From Puniceicoccaceae bacterium 5H (GTDB taxonomy: Bacteria; Verrucomicrobiota; Verrucomicrobiia; Opitutales; Oceanipulchritudinaceae): a stretch of 64,000 nucleotides of DNA. Both the position numbers and the translations under genes were made by a program. Shown here in pieces: positions 1-8,050 of this stretch. Position 1 is the stretch's first letter, and the number at the start of each line of letters is the position of its first letter. A model generated the notes under the pieces. It was not told the DNA's origin. It searched no databases and saw only the letters and a program-made list of their open reading frames with translations. The stretch covers positions 62,001 to 126,000 of the forward strand of contig WOUP01000003.1 of assembly GCA_009772895.1 (NCBI GenBank). The letters are read 5' to 3'.

Positions 1-1
1 G

Positions 2-607
2 ACCCCCGGCGAATTCAAGCGGGGCGGGTTGCTCCTGCGCTGGGGCGTGCATGGGTCGATTTTCGGCCCCTACCTGCTGGCGCTCTCGCCCCGAGGGATT
101 TCGGCGCTTTATTTCTACCCGACGGCGGCGGAAGCGGCGGAAAAGGGCCGGCTGGATCTGCTGCGCCAGTATCCGGGGGCCGTGCTGGAACACGACCTGA
201 AGGCGACCACGCCGGTGGCCGAGCGCCTCTTTCAGCGCAACGACTGGGCGACCGACGCCAACCTGAACCTCTACGTGCGTGGCACCAACTTTCAGGTGCA
301 GGTCTGGCGGGCGCTGCTACGCATCCCCGGCGGCACTTGTGTGACCTACCAACAGGTGGCCGATGCGATCGAGCGCCCGACCGCAGCCCGTGCGGTGGGG
401 CAGGCGGTGGGCACCAATCCTGTCTCGTGGCTCATCCCCTGCCACCGGGTGCTGCGCTCGGACGGGGGTCTCAGTGGTTACCGTTGGGGTTCGGACCGGA
501 AGCAGCGTTTGCTCGCCTGGGAATTGGCCCAAAACAAAAGTGCCAGCCCCACGGAGGAGGCTGGCACGGACGAACCATTCGCAAAGGAAAGTGTCTTGCG
601 GCGCTAG
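2..607 (+). CDS. Ada-like regulator / O6-alkylguanine-DNA alkyltransferase, C-terminal part
   Basis: Repairs O6-alkylated guanine by transferring the alkyl group to its own cysteine. The acceptor motif IPCHRV is present, with the Cys codon at 440-442, followed by the usual LRSDGGLSGYRWG stretch. The reading frame is open to the left window edge and reads TPGEFKRGG before the first possible TTG start at 29. This linker is typical of Ada-type fusions of an AraC helix-turn-helix domain to the alkyltransferase, so the visible part is probably the C-terminal two thirds of a larger protein. The C-terminal tail after about codon 180 is poorly conserved and overlaps the terminator of the convergent gene; the two stop codons abut with no spacer. 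Confidence 0.85.
   Translation, partial: TPGEFKRGGLLLRWGVHGSIFGPYLLALSPRGISALYFYPTAAEAAEKGRLDLLRQYPGAVLEHDLKATTPVAERLFQRNDWATDANLNLYVRGTNFQVQVWRALLRIPGGTCVTYQQVADAIERPTAARAVGQAVGTNPVSWLIPCHRVLRSDGGLSGYRWGSDRKQRLLAWELAQNKSASPTEEAGTDEPFAKESVLRR
531..567 (-). terminator. Rho-independent terminator of the Sel1 gene, inside the convergent alkyltransferase gene
   Basis: Stem GTGCCAGCC (540-548) pairs with GGCTGGCAC (559-567) around a 10-base loop. On the minus strand it is followed by TTTTGTTTT. It lies 41 bases past the Sel1 stop codon and inside the last codons of the alkyltransferase. Confidence 0.8.
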
Positions 608-1639
608 TCAGTTCAGTGCGGCGGCGTCGAGCTGCTGGAGCCGATGCTGTGCGTGCATCGAGCCCTGCAGCGAGGCTTGGCGATACCAGTCGCGGGCATC
701 GGCGAGGCTGCGGTCGACGCCCTGACCCATCTCGTAGAGACGGCCGAGGCAATACATGGCGCCTTCGTGGCCCTGATCCGCGGCCTGGCGGTAGTATTTC
801 GCCGCGCGCTTCACGTCTTTTTCCACGCCCTGACCGTTTTCGTAGCGGTAGGCGAGGTTGAACTGGCTGGTCGCGTGGCCGAGCTTGGCCGCCTGCTTGT
901 AGTATTTGACCGCGAGGGCGTCGTCCTTTTCCACGCCGAAACCGGTCGCGTAGACGTAACCGAGGTTGTTCAGCGCGTTGATCTGCTTTTGCTCCGCGGC
1001 CTGCTGATACCAGAACACGGCCTTTTCGGGCTGCACGTCCACGCCTTCGCCCATCTGGTACATCACGCCCAGATTGTATTGGGCATCCGCGTTGCCCTGG
1101 TCGGCGGCCTGAGTGAACCAGCGGAAGGCCTTCTCAAAGTCGGGCAGCACATCGCCCATGCCATAGTAGTAGATCTCGCCCGCACGGTTTTGGGCAAAGG
1201 CATCGCCCTCGCGCCCCTTTTCGCTGCTGGCGGAGAGGCCCAGGAGCGGTTCGGCGATGCGGTAGTCGAAGTCGCCGGTGCCGTCGGGTCGGAAGTAGAC
1301 GATCTTTTCGATCCGCTCGGCGTCGCGGTAGGAGTCCGCCACCTTGTCGCGGAATTGGGAGACGGCCTGTGCCGCCGAGTCCGTCAGGTCGAGGTTGGAC
1401 GTCTTGAGCACGCGCATCTGGTCGATCTCGCCGCTGTCGTCGAGCGTGTAGTCGATCAGCACAAAGTCCTGACCTTCGGCGGGGGCGGCATAGCCCAGTG
1501 CTTCAAAAGTCTCGTCGGTCCAGATTTCCTGGGTGCTGGCCTCCGCAGTGGGGGCTTCGACCGGGGGTTGGGTGGGGGCGGCGGTGACCGTGGCAAGCGC
1601 GAGTGCCAACGTGCTGAAGGTGGTGAAAAGTAGCTTCAT
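608..1639 (-). CDS. Secreted Sel1-repeat protein with TonB-C-like N-terminal domain
   Basis: 343-residue exported protein. Residues 1-22 form a signal peptide ending near TVTAAP. Residues of about 40-125 look like the beta-alpha-beta domain found at the C-terminus of TonB (DFVLIDYTLDDSGEI, then AVSQFRD). From about 145 to the end there are five Sel1-like repeats (for example DAQYNLGVMYQMGEGV, NALNNLGYVYATGFGV and SQFNLAYRYENGQGV), which build an alpha-helical solenoid for protein contacts. An ATG at 1639 is preferred over a TTG two codons upstream because it starts the signal peptide directly. The partner and exact role are unknown; placement in the periplasm is inferred. Confidence 0.8.
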   Translation of the reverse strand: MKLLFTTFSTLALALATVTAAPTQPPVEAPTAEASTQEIWTDETFEALGYAAPAEGQDFVLIDYTLDDSGEIDQMRVLKTSNLDLTDSAAQAVSQFRDKVADSYRDAERIEKIVYFRPDGTGDFDYRIAEPLLGLSASSEKGREGDAFAQNRAGEIYYYGMGDVLPDFEKAFRWFTQAADQGNADAQYNLGVMYQMGEGVDVQPEKAVFWYQQAAEQKQINALNNLGYVYATGFGVEKDDALAVKYYKQAAKLGHATSQFNLAYRYENGQGVEKDVKRAAKYYRQAADQGHEGAMYCLGRLYEMGQGVDRSLADARDWYRQASLQGSMHAQHRLQQLDAAALN

Positions 1640-2056
1640 GAACAAGGTAAGGGATCAAGGGCTTTTGGCAGGGCCAAACGGGCGGCAATAGTCGATTGGA
1701 GGGAGGTGGCTCCGTGGCGTGCAGGATGCCTTGGGGCGCTTCCCCTGTGGTAATCAGGTGTAATTGTCCTTATCGGAGCAGCAGGGGGGTGTTTAACCCG
1801 GACGCGAGACTTTTTCCAATCGTCGGTAAAACGCTTGTAAACGCTCGGTGAGCGGCCTGCGGATCTGTGGACGGCCCTTTACCGACCGGGGCCATTGCGT
1901 TCTGAACGTCAGGAGTTGCACCTCGCAAAGCCCCCTTCAGGCAGCGTGCCCGACGGATTGAGGCAACTGCCCTTTTCTTCATGCTGCTGCTCTTGAATTT
2001 CCCCTATTTTGTGCCTGTCAGCATTTTTGGGAACGGGACCTGCGAACCCACGTGCA
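1640..2056. other. Divergent intergenic region
   Basis: This gap of about 420 bases separates the Sel1 gene and the large secreted protein, which are transcribed outward, so it should hold both promoters. A 70-codon minus-strand frame at 1770-1982 has no convincing ribosome binding site or family resemblance and is not called. No other feature was recognised. Confidence 0.6.
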
Positions 2057-3985
2057 ATGCGCTTTATCCTTGTCCTGTTATCCTTCGCTTGGGCGAGTTA
2101 TCTATCCGTCGCTCTGCAGGCCGCGCCTCCGTCTCAGGCGCCTATCCTGCCTGCCGTGTCCGACGACTCTCCGCTGAGTCTGGATTTTTCCGCGGCCCCC
2201 GCCGTGGATGGCCGCCGCTCCCTCTGGTACGAAGCCGACCAGATCCTCGGGGCCTATCGTTTTACGGGCGATTTTCTCAATACCGGGTCCGTGCCGGTGG
2301 AGATCGCCCTCTTTCGCTTTAACCCGGAAGGCATGGGCGAACGCGTCTGGAGTGCCGAGCTCGACGCCGCCGACCCGCTGACCGACATCGAATCCGACGA
2401 CGTGCTGCCCACCGGCACGTATTACCTGCGGTTCTCCGTGGCCGAAGACGCCGCTGCCGATCCGGTGCAGCTGTTTTACGACTTCTGGTACCCGTGGCAG
2501 GGCCAGCAGTGGCAGACGCTGGAGATCCACCGCTTCCTCACCGGCAGTATCGATCAAATCGAGCAAAGCTCGACCGATGGTCCTTACAACACCATCTGGC
2601 AGGCCCCGATGGACGGATACCTCGCGTTTCGCCTTGAGGAACTGACGTACCCGGGCGAAAGCATCAGTCTGGTCGAGCTTTCCTACGACAGCGCCACGAA
2701 GGAGATCGTGGAGGAAGACGTGATCGCCACCGCCGAGACTTACCGCTGTTACTACGAGGAGTGGACCGCCCTGAACGACCGCGCCCAGGTCGAGGAGGGC
2801 AAGTGGTATGCCGTGCGCCTCGAACACGAGCGCGACGAAAACGATCCGGTGACCATTGGCGCTTTGCTCGAATGGACTTCGGCGCCGCCTTCCAATATCT
2901 CCCCCACCGATGCGCTGCCGTTGACCAATGGCGAGCTGGAGGAGCAATTCAGCGATGTGGCCAACGAAGCCCGCTATTACCGCTGGGAAGTCAGCCAGGA
3001 CGGCCGCGTGTATGTCGAGGGCAATGTGGCCTCGGCCAACCAGGAGGTGGAATATGGCAACATTACCTTTCGCCTGCTCGAGGGCGATGCGGAGAGCACG
3101 GGCGTGGCGCTCGTGCCCGCCTACGGTGACGAAGTGCTGACGGTGCATCAGGGCGACGTCTATCAGATCGAGGTCGAGCCCCCGCACTACGATCGTTGCC
3201 GCGAAACCGAAAACGTGGTCGGCGCGACGACCCTGTTCCTGAAAGAACCGGCCAATGTCAGCCAGAACGAGGCGGAGACCATCGTTATGCCGGTGGGCGT
3301 GCTCGATGTTTACGACTATTTTCAGGACGAAGACCAGGACCTCTGGTATCGCTACGAAGCCCCGGAGGACGGCATCCTCGAGATCAAGGGCGTGGACGTG
3401 CAACTGGTGGCGGTGGCGACCGACCAGCCGTTGACGCCGCTCTCGGCCGAACTCATCGTCGGGGACCCCAGCGAGCGCACGCTCTACCGCTTCAAGGTCG
3501 TAATGGGGGAGGCCTATCTGTTTTCGCTCAACCCCGTGCCGGCTTCCACGGAGCGCAATCATTACTATCAGGCAGACTTTGCTTTTGAATTTGAAGATTC
3601 CGACGCGGACGGCCTCGCCGATAGCTGGGAAGCCCGCAATTTCATGATCCTGAGCGCGACTGACGGCAGCCGCGACGGCGATAACGACGGGCTCAGCGAT
3701 ACGGCGGAGTTCATGCTCGCTTCCGATCCGCACGACCCCAACCGAAACGAAGTCCTGCAGGTCGTCGTGGTGGAGGGTGAACTGCAGCTGATCGCTGTGG
3801 TCAACCGCAGCGTAAGCCATCAGGTGCAGTGGCAAAGCTATAACCCAACCTCCCGCCAATGGGAAGAGATCGCGGTGGACCAGACGGTGGAAGCGACCGT
3901 CGATCCCAGCAGCTTGCGCCTGATCGCGAAAGGGGGTGCCCTCCGGAACTCGTCCGGAGGGATGTTTCGCCTGAGCTACGAATAG
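2057..3985 (+). CDS. Large secreted protein with calcium-binding Asp-rich repeats near C-terminus
   Basis: 642 residues. The start at 2057 is chosen because it directly begins a signal peptide (MRFILVLLSFAWASY, cleavage near LQAAPP). The middle is beta-rich with no recognised enzyme motif and contains two or three similar segments of about 100 residues (YYRWEVSQDGRVYV and LWYRYEAPEDGILEI), suggesting tandem beta-sandwich domains of the pre-peptidase C-terminal type. Near residue 510-560 are EF-hand-like, thrombospondin type 3-like loops (DSDADGLADSWE and DGDNDGLSDTAEF) that bind calcium in the family. A final beta domain follows. It is probably extracellular or surface attached; the substrate is unknown. 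No PEP-CTERM-like tail is visible. It ends just before a stem-loop. Confidence 0.75.
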   Translation: MRFILVLLSFAWASYLSVALQAAPPSQAPILPAVSDDSPLSLDFSAAPAVDGRRSLWYEADQILGAYRFTGDFLNTGSVPVEIALFRFNPEGMGERVWSAELDAADPLTDIESDDVLPTGTYYLRFSVAEDAAADPVQLFYDFWYPWQGQQWQTLEIHRFLTGSIDQIEQSSTDGPYNTIWQAPMDGYLAFRLEELTYPGESISLVELSYDSATKEIVEEDVIATAETYRCYYEEWTALNDRAQVEEGKWYAVRLEHERDENDPVTIGALLEWTSAPPSNISPTDALPLTNGELEEQFSDVANEARYYRWEVSQDGRVYVEGNVASANQEVEYGNITFRLLEGDAESTGVALVPAYGDEVLTVHQGDVYQIEVEPPHYDRCRETENVVGATTLFLKEPANVSQNEAETIVMPVGVLDVYDYFQDEDQDLWYRYEAPEDGILEIKGVDVQLVAVATDQPLTPLSAELIVGDPSERTLYRFKVVMGEAYLFSLNPVPASTERNHYYQADFAFEFEDSDADGLADSWEARNFMILSATDGSRDGDNDGLSDTAEFMLASDPHDPNRNEVLQVVVVEGELQLIAVVNRSVSHQVQWQSYNPTSRQWEEIAVDQTVEATVDPSSLRLIAKGGALRNSSGGMFRLSYE

Positions 3986-4000
3986 GCCGTCGCGCCACGC

Positions 4001-4058
4001 ACGTCTCCCTTCCGGTTTGACAGGCTCCGGGCCTGTGCCCGTAGTAGGGAGACGTTTT
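4001..4058 (+). promoter_or_regulatory. Stem-loop between secreted protein and ketoacyl synthase; terminator that also covers the synthase leader
   Basis: Outer stem ACGTCTCCCT (4001-4010) pairs perfectly with AGGGAGACGT (4046-4055) and is followed by TTT. An inner hairpin pairs ACAGGC (4020-4025) with GCCTGT (4031-4036). It has terminator form for the upstream gene, but the ATG of the synthase lies only 7 bases after the T run. The only purine-rich candidate Shine-Dalgarno, AGGGAG (4046-4051), is part of the stem. Confidence 0.65.
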
Positions 4059-4065
4059 ACCCGAG

Positions 4066-5310
4066 ATGCAGAACACGCGGATTGTCATTACCGGGGTGGG
4101 CCTGACCTCGCCCATCGGCAACACCTTGGCGGAAATGCGGACCAACCTGCTGGCCGGCCGCTCCAACATCGTCAACATCGACATGCGCTACATGGGCACC
4201 GTCCATGCCGGCGTGTGCGACTATGACGCCCGCAAATACCAGTCGCGGCGCGAATTGCGGCACAGCACCCGCGCGGGCAGTGTCGCGATCTACTGCAGCC
4301 ATGAGGCGGTGCAGGATTGCGGCATCGACTGGGATGGCCTCGACAAGGCCCGCGTCGGCGTCTACCTCGGCACCACCGAGCATGGTAACGTCGAGACGGA
4401 AAACGAGGTCTACAACATCTCGAAGTTCGACTACGACGTGCGCTACTGGAGCCACCACCACAACCCGCGCACCGTGGCCAACAACCCGGCGGGCGAGGTG
4501 ACGATGAACCTCGGCATCACCGGCCCGCACTACACCATCGGTGCGGCTTGCGCCGCCGGTAATGCGGGGCTGATCCAGGCCGTGCAAATGTTGCGCCTCG
4601 GTGAGGTGGACTTTGCGCTGGCGGGCGGTGTCAGCGAGTCGATCCACACCTTTGGCATCTTCGCTGGCTTCAAGAGCCAGGGCGCGCTGGCCCACCACGA
4701 GGACTCCAACCGCGCCAGTCGTCCCTTCGACCAGGCCCGCAACGGCATCGTCGTAAGCGAGGGCGGGGCTATCTACACGCTCGAACGCCTCGAAGACGCC
4801 CAGGCCCGCGGCGCGAAGATTTACGGCGAGATCGTCGGCTATCACATCAATTCCGACGCGACCGACGCCGTGCTGCCCAACGCCGAGCGGCAGGTCGAGT
4901 GCATGAACGCCGCCCTGAAAAAGGCCGGTCTCCAGGCCAAAGACATCGACATCGTCAGCACGCACGCGACCAGCACCCCGGCGGGTGACCTGCAGGAGTG
5001 CCAGGCCGTGCGCAGCGTCTTCCCCGTCGAGCAATGCCCGACCACGCGCGTCAACAACGCCAAGAGCTACATCGGCCACGCCATGGGCGCCGCCGGTGCG
5101 CTGGAGTTGGCTGCGAATCTACCCTCCTTTGAGGACAGCCAGATCCACCCGACGATCAACGTCGAGAACCTCGACCCCGGCTGCGACACCGGCAACCTCG
5201 TGCTCAACGAGCCCGAGACCCGCGCCGAAGGCATCCGCACGATCCTCAACAACTCCTTCGGCATGCTCGGCATCAACTCCTGCCTGATCGTGCAGAAATG
5301 GCAGGGCTAA
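4066..5310 (+). CDS. Secondary beta-ketoacyl-ACP synthase (FabF/KAS II-like)
   Basis: 414-residue thiolase-fold condensing enzyme that would join an acyl thioester to malonyl-ACP. The N-terminus RIVITGVGLTSPIGN is typical. Catalytic Cys162 lies in GAACAAGNAG, the first His in THATSTPAGD and the second in NAKSYIGHAMGAAGALEL, giving the full Cys-His-His triad. The usual AHGTSTPLND of housekeeping FabF is altered here, which suggests a specialised pathway rather than bulk fatty acid synthesis. An ACP gene (8.7 kb) and a CrtI-like FAD enzyme (6.5 kb) lie nearby on the other strand and are candidate partners. The start is fixed by the family N-terminus, although its leader is unusually structured. 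Confidence 0.88.
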   Translation: MQNTRIVITGVGLTSPIGNTLAEMRTNLLAGRSNIVNIDMRYMGTVHAGVCDYDARKYQSRRELRHSTRAGSVAIYCSHEAVQDCGIDWDGLDKARVGVYLGTTEHGNVETENEVYNISKFDYDVRYWSHHHNPRTVANNPAGEVTMNLGITGPHYTIGAACAAGNAGLIQAVQMLRLGEVDFALAGGVSESIHTFGIFAGFKSQGALAHHEDSNRASRPFDQARNGIVVSEGGAIYTLERLEDAQARGAKIYGEIVGYHINSDATDAVLPNAERQVECMNAALKKAGLQAKDIDIVSTHATSTPAGDLQECQAVRSVFPVEQCPTTRVNNAKSYIGHAMGAAGALELAANLPSFEDSQIHPTINVENLDPGCDTGNLVLNEPETRAEGIRTILNNSFGMLGINSCLIVQKWQG

Positions 5311-5438
5311 GCCTCGGGGCCATCAGGTGATCATTTGGTGCGAGGGCGGAAATCTTGCTGTTGGTAATGGGTTGTAGGGACATGTCTTACCCATTTCATT
5401 GACCTTGAGCTTAGAAAAGGGTATCTCGGTACCTTCCT

Positions 5439-5684
5439 ATGAAATCGCTCCAAGTAAGAGTTCCGGATGATCTGCGAGAACAGGCCGATGCTGTTCTGGA
5501 TGAAATCGGCTTGGACATGTCGACTGCGATCAGGGTCTATTTGAAGAAGATCGTGCAGAGTCGGAGCATACCTTTCTCCCTGGAAGCCTCTGGCTACGGG
5601 GTTGCGGAGGAAGTGCCCGTCGATGATGCAACTCAGTCGAAGATGGATGCGGTGGCGGCGGCATGGAAGCGCGTGCGGGACTAG
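5439..5684 (+). CDS. RelB/DinJ-family antitoxin
   Basis: 81-residue antitoxin. The N-terminal 45 residues have ribbon-helix-helix form (SLQVRVPDDLREQADAVLDE, then MSTAIRVYLKKIV), which binds operator DNA as a dimer. The acidic C-terminal part would wrap the toxin. Its stop codon TAG is followed at once by the ATG of the toxin, so translation is probably coupled. A short inverted pair GGTA/TACC (5420-5433) sits just before the start codon and could be an operator. Base composition around the pair is less GC-rich than in the neighbours, consistent with mobility. Confidence 0.85.
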   Translation: MKSLQVRVPDDLREQADAVLDEIGLDMSTAIRVYLKKIVQSRSIPFSLEASGYGVAEEVPVDDATQSKMDAVAAAWKRVRD

Positions 5685-6059
5685 ATGAGACTGGTGCTTG
5701 CAGCTTCAATCGTGGCTAAAGAGTTTGGCGGAGGCATTTCTGCGCAAGATGCCGCAGTCTTGAAGCGATCGACTCGCATTGAACTGGCCAAGGTTATCCG
5801 GGGGCAGGGATTGCCGAAAGGAACTCGCCTCCTGAAAGTCTATGCGACCTCTTCATCTGGGGCCCGTCGCGTGGTGCATCTGCTCGCGGTTGAGGACGAA
5901 ACCTTGTTTCTGCTCTTCTATCGGAACAAACAAGATGCGGTGGGCAAGAATATCAGCATGAGCAACCCAGCTTTTCGCAAGCAGCTGCACCGGCATTTGG
6001 ATCAACTAAACGCAGACCTTGAGGCGGGACGCTTCGAGGTGTGGACAGATTCGCTTTAG
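5685..6059 (+). CDS. RelE-like toxin partner of the upstream antitoxin
   Basis: 124 residues. The partner assignment rests mainly on position: the ATG follows the antitoxin stop with no gap. The middle and C-terminal parts resemble RelE/HigB-like ribonuclease toxins (ARRVVHLLAVEDETLFLLFY, then RNKQDAVGKNIS), which cleave mRNA on the ribosome. It is longer than usual RelE proteins (about 90 residues), with an extra N-terminal helical segment and a C-terminal helix (HRHLDQLNADLEAG). Catalytic residues cannot be assigned by eye. It could be another small toxin family. Confidence 0.7.
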   Translation: MRLVLAASIVAKEFGGGISAQDAAVLKRSTRIELAKVIRGQGLPKGTRLLKVYATSSSGARRVVHLLAVEDETLFLLFYRNKQDAVGKNISMSNPAFRKQLHRHLDQLNADLEAGRFEVWTDSL

Positions 6060-6213
6060 TCCGTCGACTTGGCTCGGCAACGCTTGCTTATTCCTGCGGC
6101 GGCAGGGACGTTTTGTAGTGGCCTTATCGCTGCGTGGTGCGACGGGTGCTGCGTGCTATCAGGTCCCGGTGCTGCTTAAATCCGGGCACGAACGCACAAA
6201 TTCTTCCAGTACC

Positions 6214-6435
6214 ATGTCGAAAGAAAACGTGGAAAAGCTCCTTTTTGCGGGGGGCTCTGACAAAAAACTGCGCGCGAAGTACAATGCCATCGAGACGATG
6301 GACACTTTTGTCGCCACCGCCAACGGGGACGGCTTCGAGTTCAACGAAGACGAGTTGAAAGAGACGCTGAAGGAAGAGGGCCTGTCCTTCGAGTCCTCGG
6401 GCAACCCGCGCGCCCGCGATATTTGGCTCCGCTAG
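6214..6435 (+). CDS. Nif11-like leader-peptide family protein (orphan)
   Basis: 73 residues. The pattern of the Nif11 domain is visible: SKENVEKLLFAGGSDKKLR, then a hydrophobic helix with VATANGDGFEFNEDELKE. Nif11-type leaders guide modifying enzymes to ribosomal peptide precursors, but many family members are stand-alone proteins of unknown role. Here the part after the domain is short (ESSGNPRARDIWLR) and has no double-Gly cleavage site and no Cys/Ser/Thr-rich core. The start at 6214 fits the family N-terminus; a longer frame upstream (from 6019) overlaps the toxin gene and is not believed. No modification enzyme was seen in the window. Confidence 0.7.
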   Translation: MSKENVEKLLFAGGSDKKLRAKYNAIETMDTFVATANGDGFEFNEDELKETLKEEGLSFESSGNPRARDIWLR

Positions 6436-6457
6436 CATCATCGGGAGCCAGCTCTCC

Positions 6458-6511
6458 ACGACCCGCGTCGTTTCAATGGGTGCGACCAACCCGGCGAAGG
6501 ACGCGGGTCGT
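6458..6511. terminator. Hairpin between convergent genes
   Basis: ACGACCCGCGTC (6458-6469) pairs perfectly with GACGCGGGTCGT (6500-6511) around a 30-base loop, between the convergent Nif11-like and FAD-enzyme genes. No long T run follows on either strand, so its strength as an intrinsic terminator is uncertain. Confidence 0.5.
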
Positions 6512-6522
6512 CTGTCTATGGC

Positions 6523-7959
6523 TCATTTGAGCCCGTGCAGGTTGGCCATCGAGATGCCGCTGAGCATGGCGCCGACGATGCCGAGGAAGCCCTGGTCGGT
6601 GCCGGCGATCACGAGGTTGTCGAGGTGGGTGCGGCCATCCTTTTGCTTTTGCGGTGCGCCGTAGATCGCACCGCCCAGGTGACCGGTAAACTTCTTCACC
6701 GTGCGCGGCGTGAACATGTCGACCGCCTTGGTGTGAGCGGGCAGGGAGGTGCCAGCGGGTAACTCCGGCATGAAGCGCAGGGCGCTGCGCTGGAGTTGGG
6801 CATACCAATACTGCTTGCGCGCGCGGTAGTCCCCTTCGTCCAGTCCCGCCCAGCGCTGGAAATTGGCCAGGGCCGTGACGCGGAAGAGGCCTTCCGGCAA
6901 CTCCTGACCTGCGTCGTAGCGGTAGTTGCTGGGCAGGCAAATAACCCCGCTGCGCAAGTCCACGTCGTCGACGGCGGCCTCGTAGTGAAAGCGCTCGCTG
7001 TCGTTGAAAAACACGATGGTCTCGTCCCAGCCCAGTTCACGCGGCTGGCAATCCAGCACCGTGATCGTCTCACAAAAGCTGAGCGCGCCCACGTTGTCCC
7101 GTCCCGCTTCGGGGGGCATGTCGCTGCACAGGCGCTGCGTTTCCACCAGTCCGGCGGTGGAGATGACCAGATCTGCGGTGTAGACCGAGCCATCGTCCAG
7201 TTCCACCCCGGTCACGCGCTGGCCGTCGCTGTGCAGCCAACGCACGCCGCACTTCATCTTGCGCTGCCCGCCGACTTCGCGGAAGCGCTGCAACAGGGCC
7301 CGGATGATCACCCGCACGCCCTCGTAGGGGCGAGCAAAGCCCTCCTCGAAGAGCGCCTTCCACATGATGACAAACTGGTCCCAGTCCATGTCGTTCTGCC
7401 GAGCGCTGCCGTAATAGCAGAGCGGACACATCAACATGTCGGTCAACAGCGGGCTCAGGCCGTGCCGGGCGAGCATGTCTCGGGCGGAACCGGCTGGCGC
7501 CGTGTAGTCGAACTCATTGTGATCGAGCACGGCCTGCCGCAGCGCCCGAAACCGGTCGATTTCCTGCGGGAAGGCGGCGGCGACCTCCGCCTCCAGCACC
7601 GAAAAGTCGTTGGTGAAGCGCAGGTTGTGCTCGGGAAAGGCGATGCGGCTGCCGATCTGCTCACGCAGCTCCAGCGACTCACGTGGGATGCGCAGCTGGC
7701 GGCAGAGCTTGGCCAGGGGCGTGCCCTTGCGCGTGGGCGGCACGAAGTTGGTGACGGCGTGCAGGCCCACATCATACTTGCGCCCTTCGAGCGAATAAAA
7801 GCTGTTCAGGCCGCCTGGGGCGTTGTGGCGCTCGATAATGAGCACCTTGCGGTCGTACATCGCGAGGCGGATGCCGGCGGCGAGGCCGGCCATGCCGCAG
7901 CCGATGATAATCGTGTCGTAGTGCGGGTCGGAAGGATCGGTAGCGGGTGCAGAAGCCAA
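6523..7959 (-). CDS. FAD-dependent phytoene desaturase/carotenoid isomerase-like oxidoreductase
   Basis: About 478 residues. The N-terminus has the dinucleotide-binding Rossmann motif IIIGCGMAGLAAG followed by the Glu of KVLIIERHNAPGG. The C-terminus has the second FAD signature (LVIAGTDQGFLGIVGAMLSG). This architecture is shared by CrtI phytoene desaturases, carotenoid isomerases and the CrtI-like enzymes found in some lipid clusters. No carotenoid genes (crtB, crtE, crtY) are in the window, so a carotenoid role is not supported; a role with the nearby ketoacyl synthase and ACP is possible. The start shown is a TTG with no clear alternative ATG before the FAD motif, so the exact N-terminus is uncertain. 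Confidence 0.82.
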   Translation of the reverse strand: MASAPATDPSDPHYDTIIIGCGMAGLAAGIRLAMYDRKVLIIERHNAPGGLNSFYSLEGRKYDVGLHAVTNFVPPTRKGTPLAKLCRQLRIPRESLELREQIGSRIAFPEHNLRFTNDFSVLEAEVAAAFPQEIDRFRALRQAVLDHNEFDYTAPAGSARDMLARHGLSPLLTDMLMCPLCYYGSARQNDMDWDQFVIMWKALFEEGFARPYEGVRVIIRALLQRFREVGGQRKMKCGVRWLHSDGQRVTGVELDDGSVYTADLVISTAGLVETQRLCSDMPPEAGRDNVGALSFCETITVLDCQPRELGWDETIVFFNDSERFHYEAAVDDVDLRSGVICLPSNYRYDAGQELPEGLFRVTALANFQRWAGLDEGDYRARKQYWYAQLQRSALRFMPELPAGTSLPAHTKAVDMFTPRTVKKFTGHLGGAIYGAPQKQKDGRTHLDNLVIAGTDQGFLGIVGAMLSGISMANLHGLK

Positions 7960-8050
7960 AGCAAATGCCTGGAAAGGGTTGGAAAACCTTCCAGTTTCCG
8001 CCTTCCGGCGTGCTGGGCAAGCCGGAATCCCGTTTCCCTCGTCTGCGGCG

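Noticed and set aside
1770-1982. A 70-codon minus-strand frame in the divergent gap
   Set aside because: No ribosome binding site, no domain, and it sits where promoters are expected.
2102-3859. A 585-codon minus-strand frame opposite the secreted protein
   Set aside because: Low-complexity His/Arg/Val-rich translation, while the plus-strand gene has a signal peptide and calcium loops.
6019-6213. N-terminal extension of the Nif11-like protein
   Set aside because: It begins inside the toxin gene and its translation has no family similarity; the ATG at 6214 starts the domain exactly.
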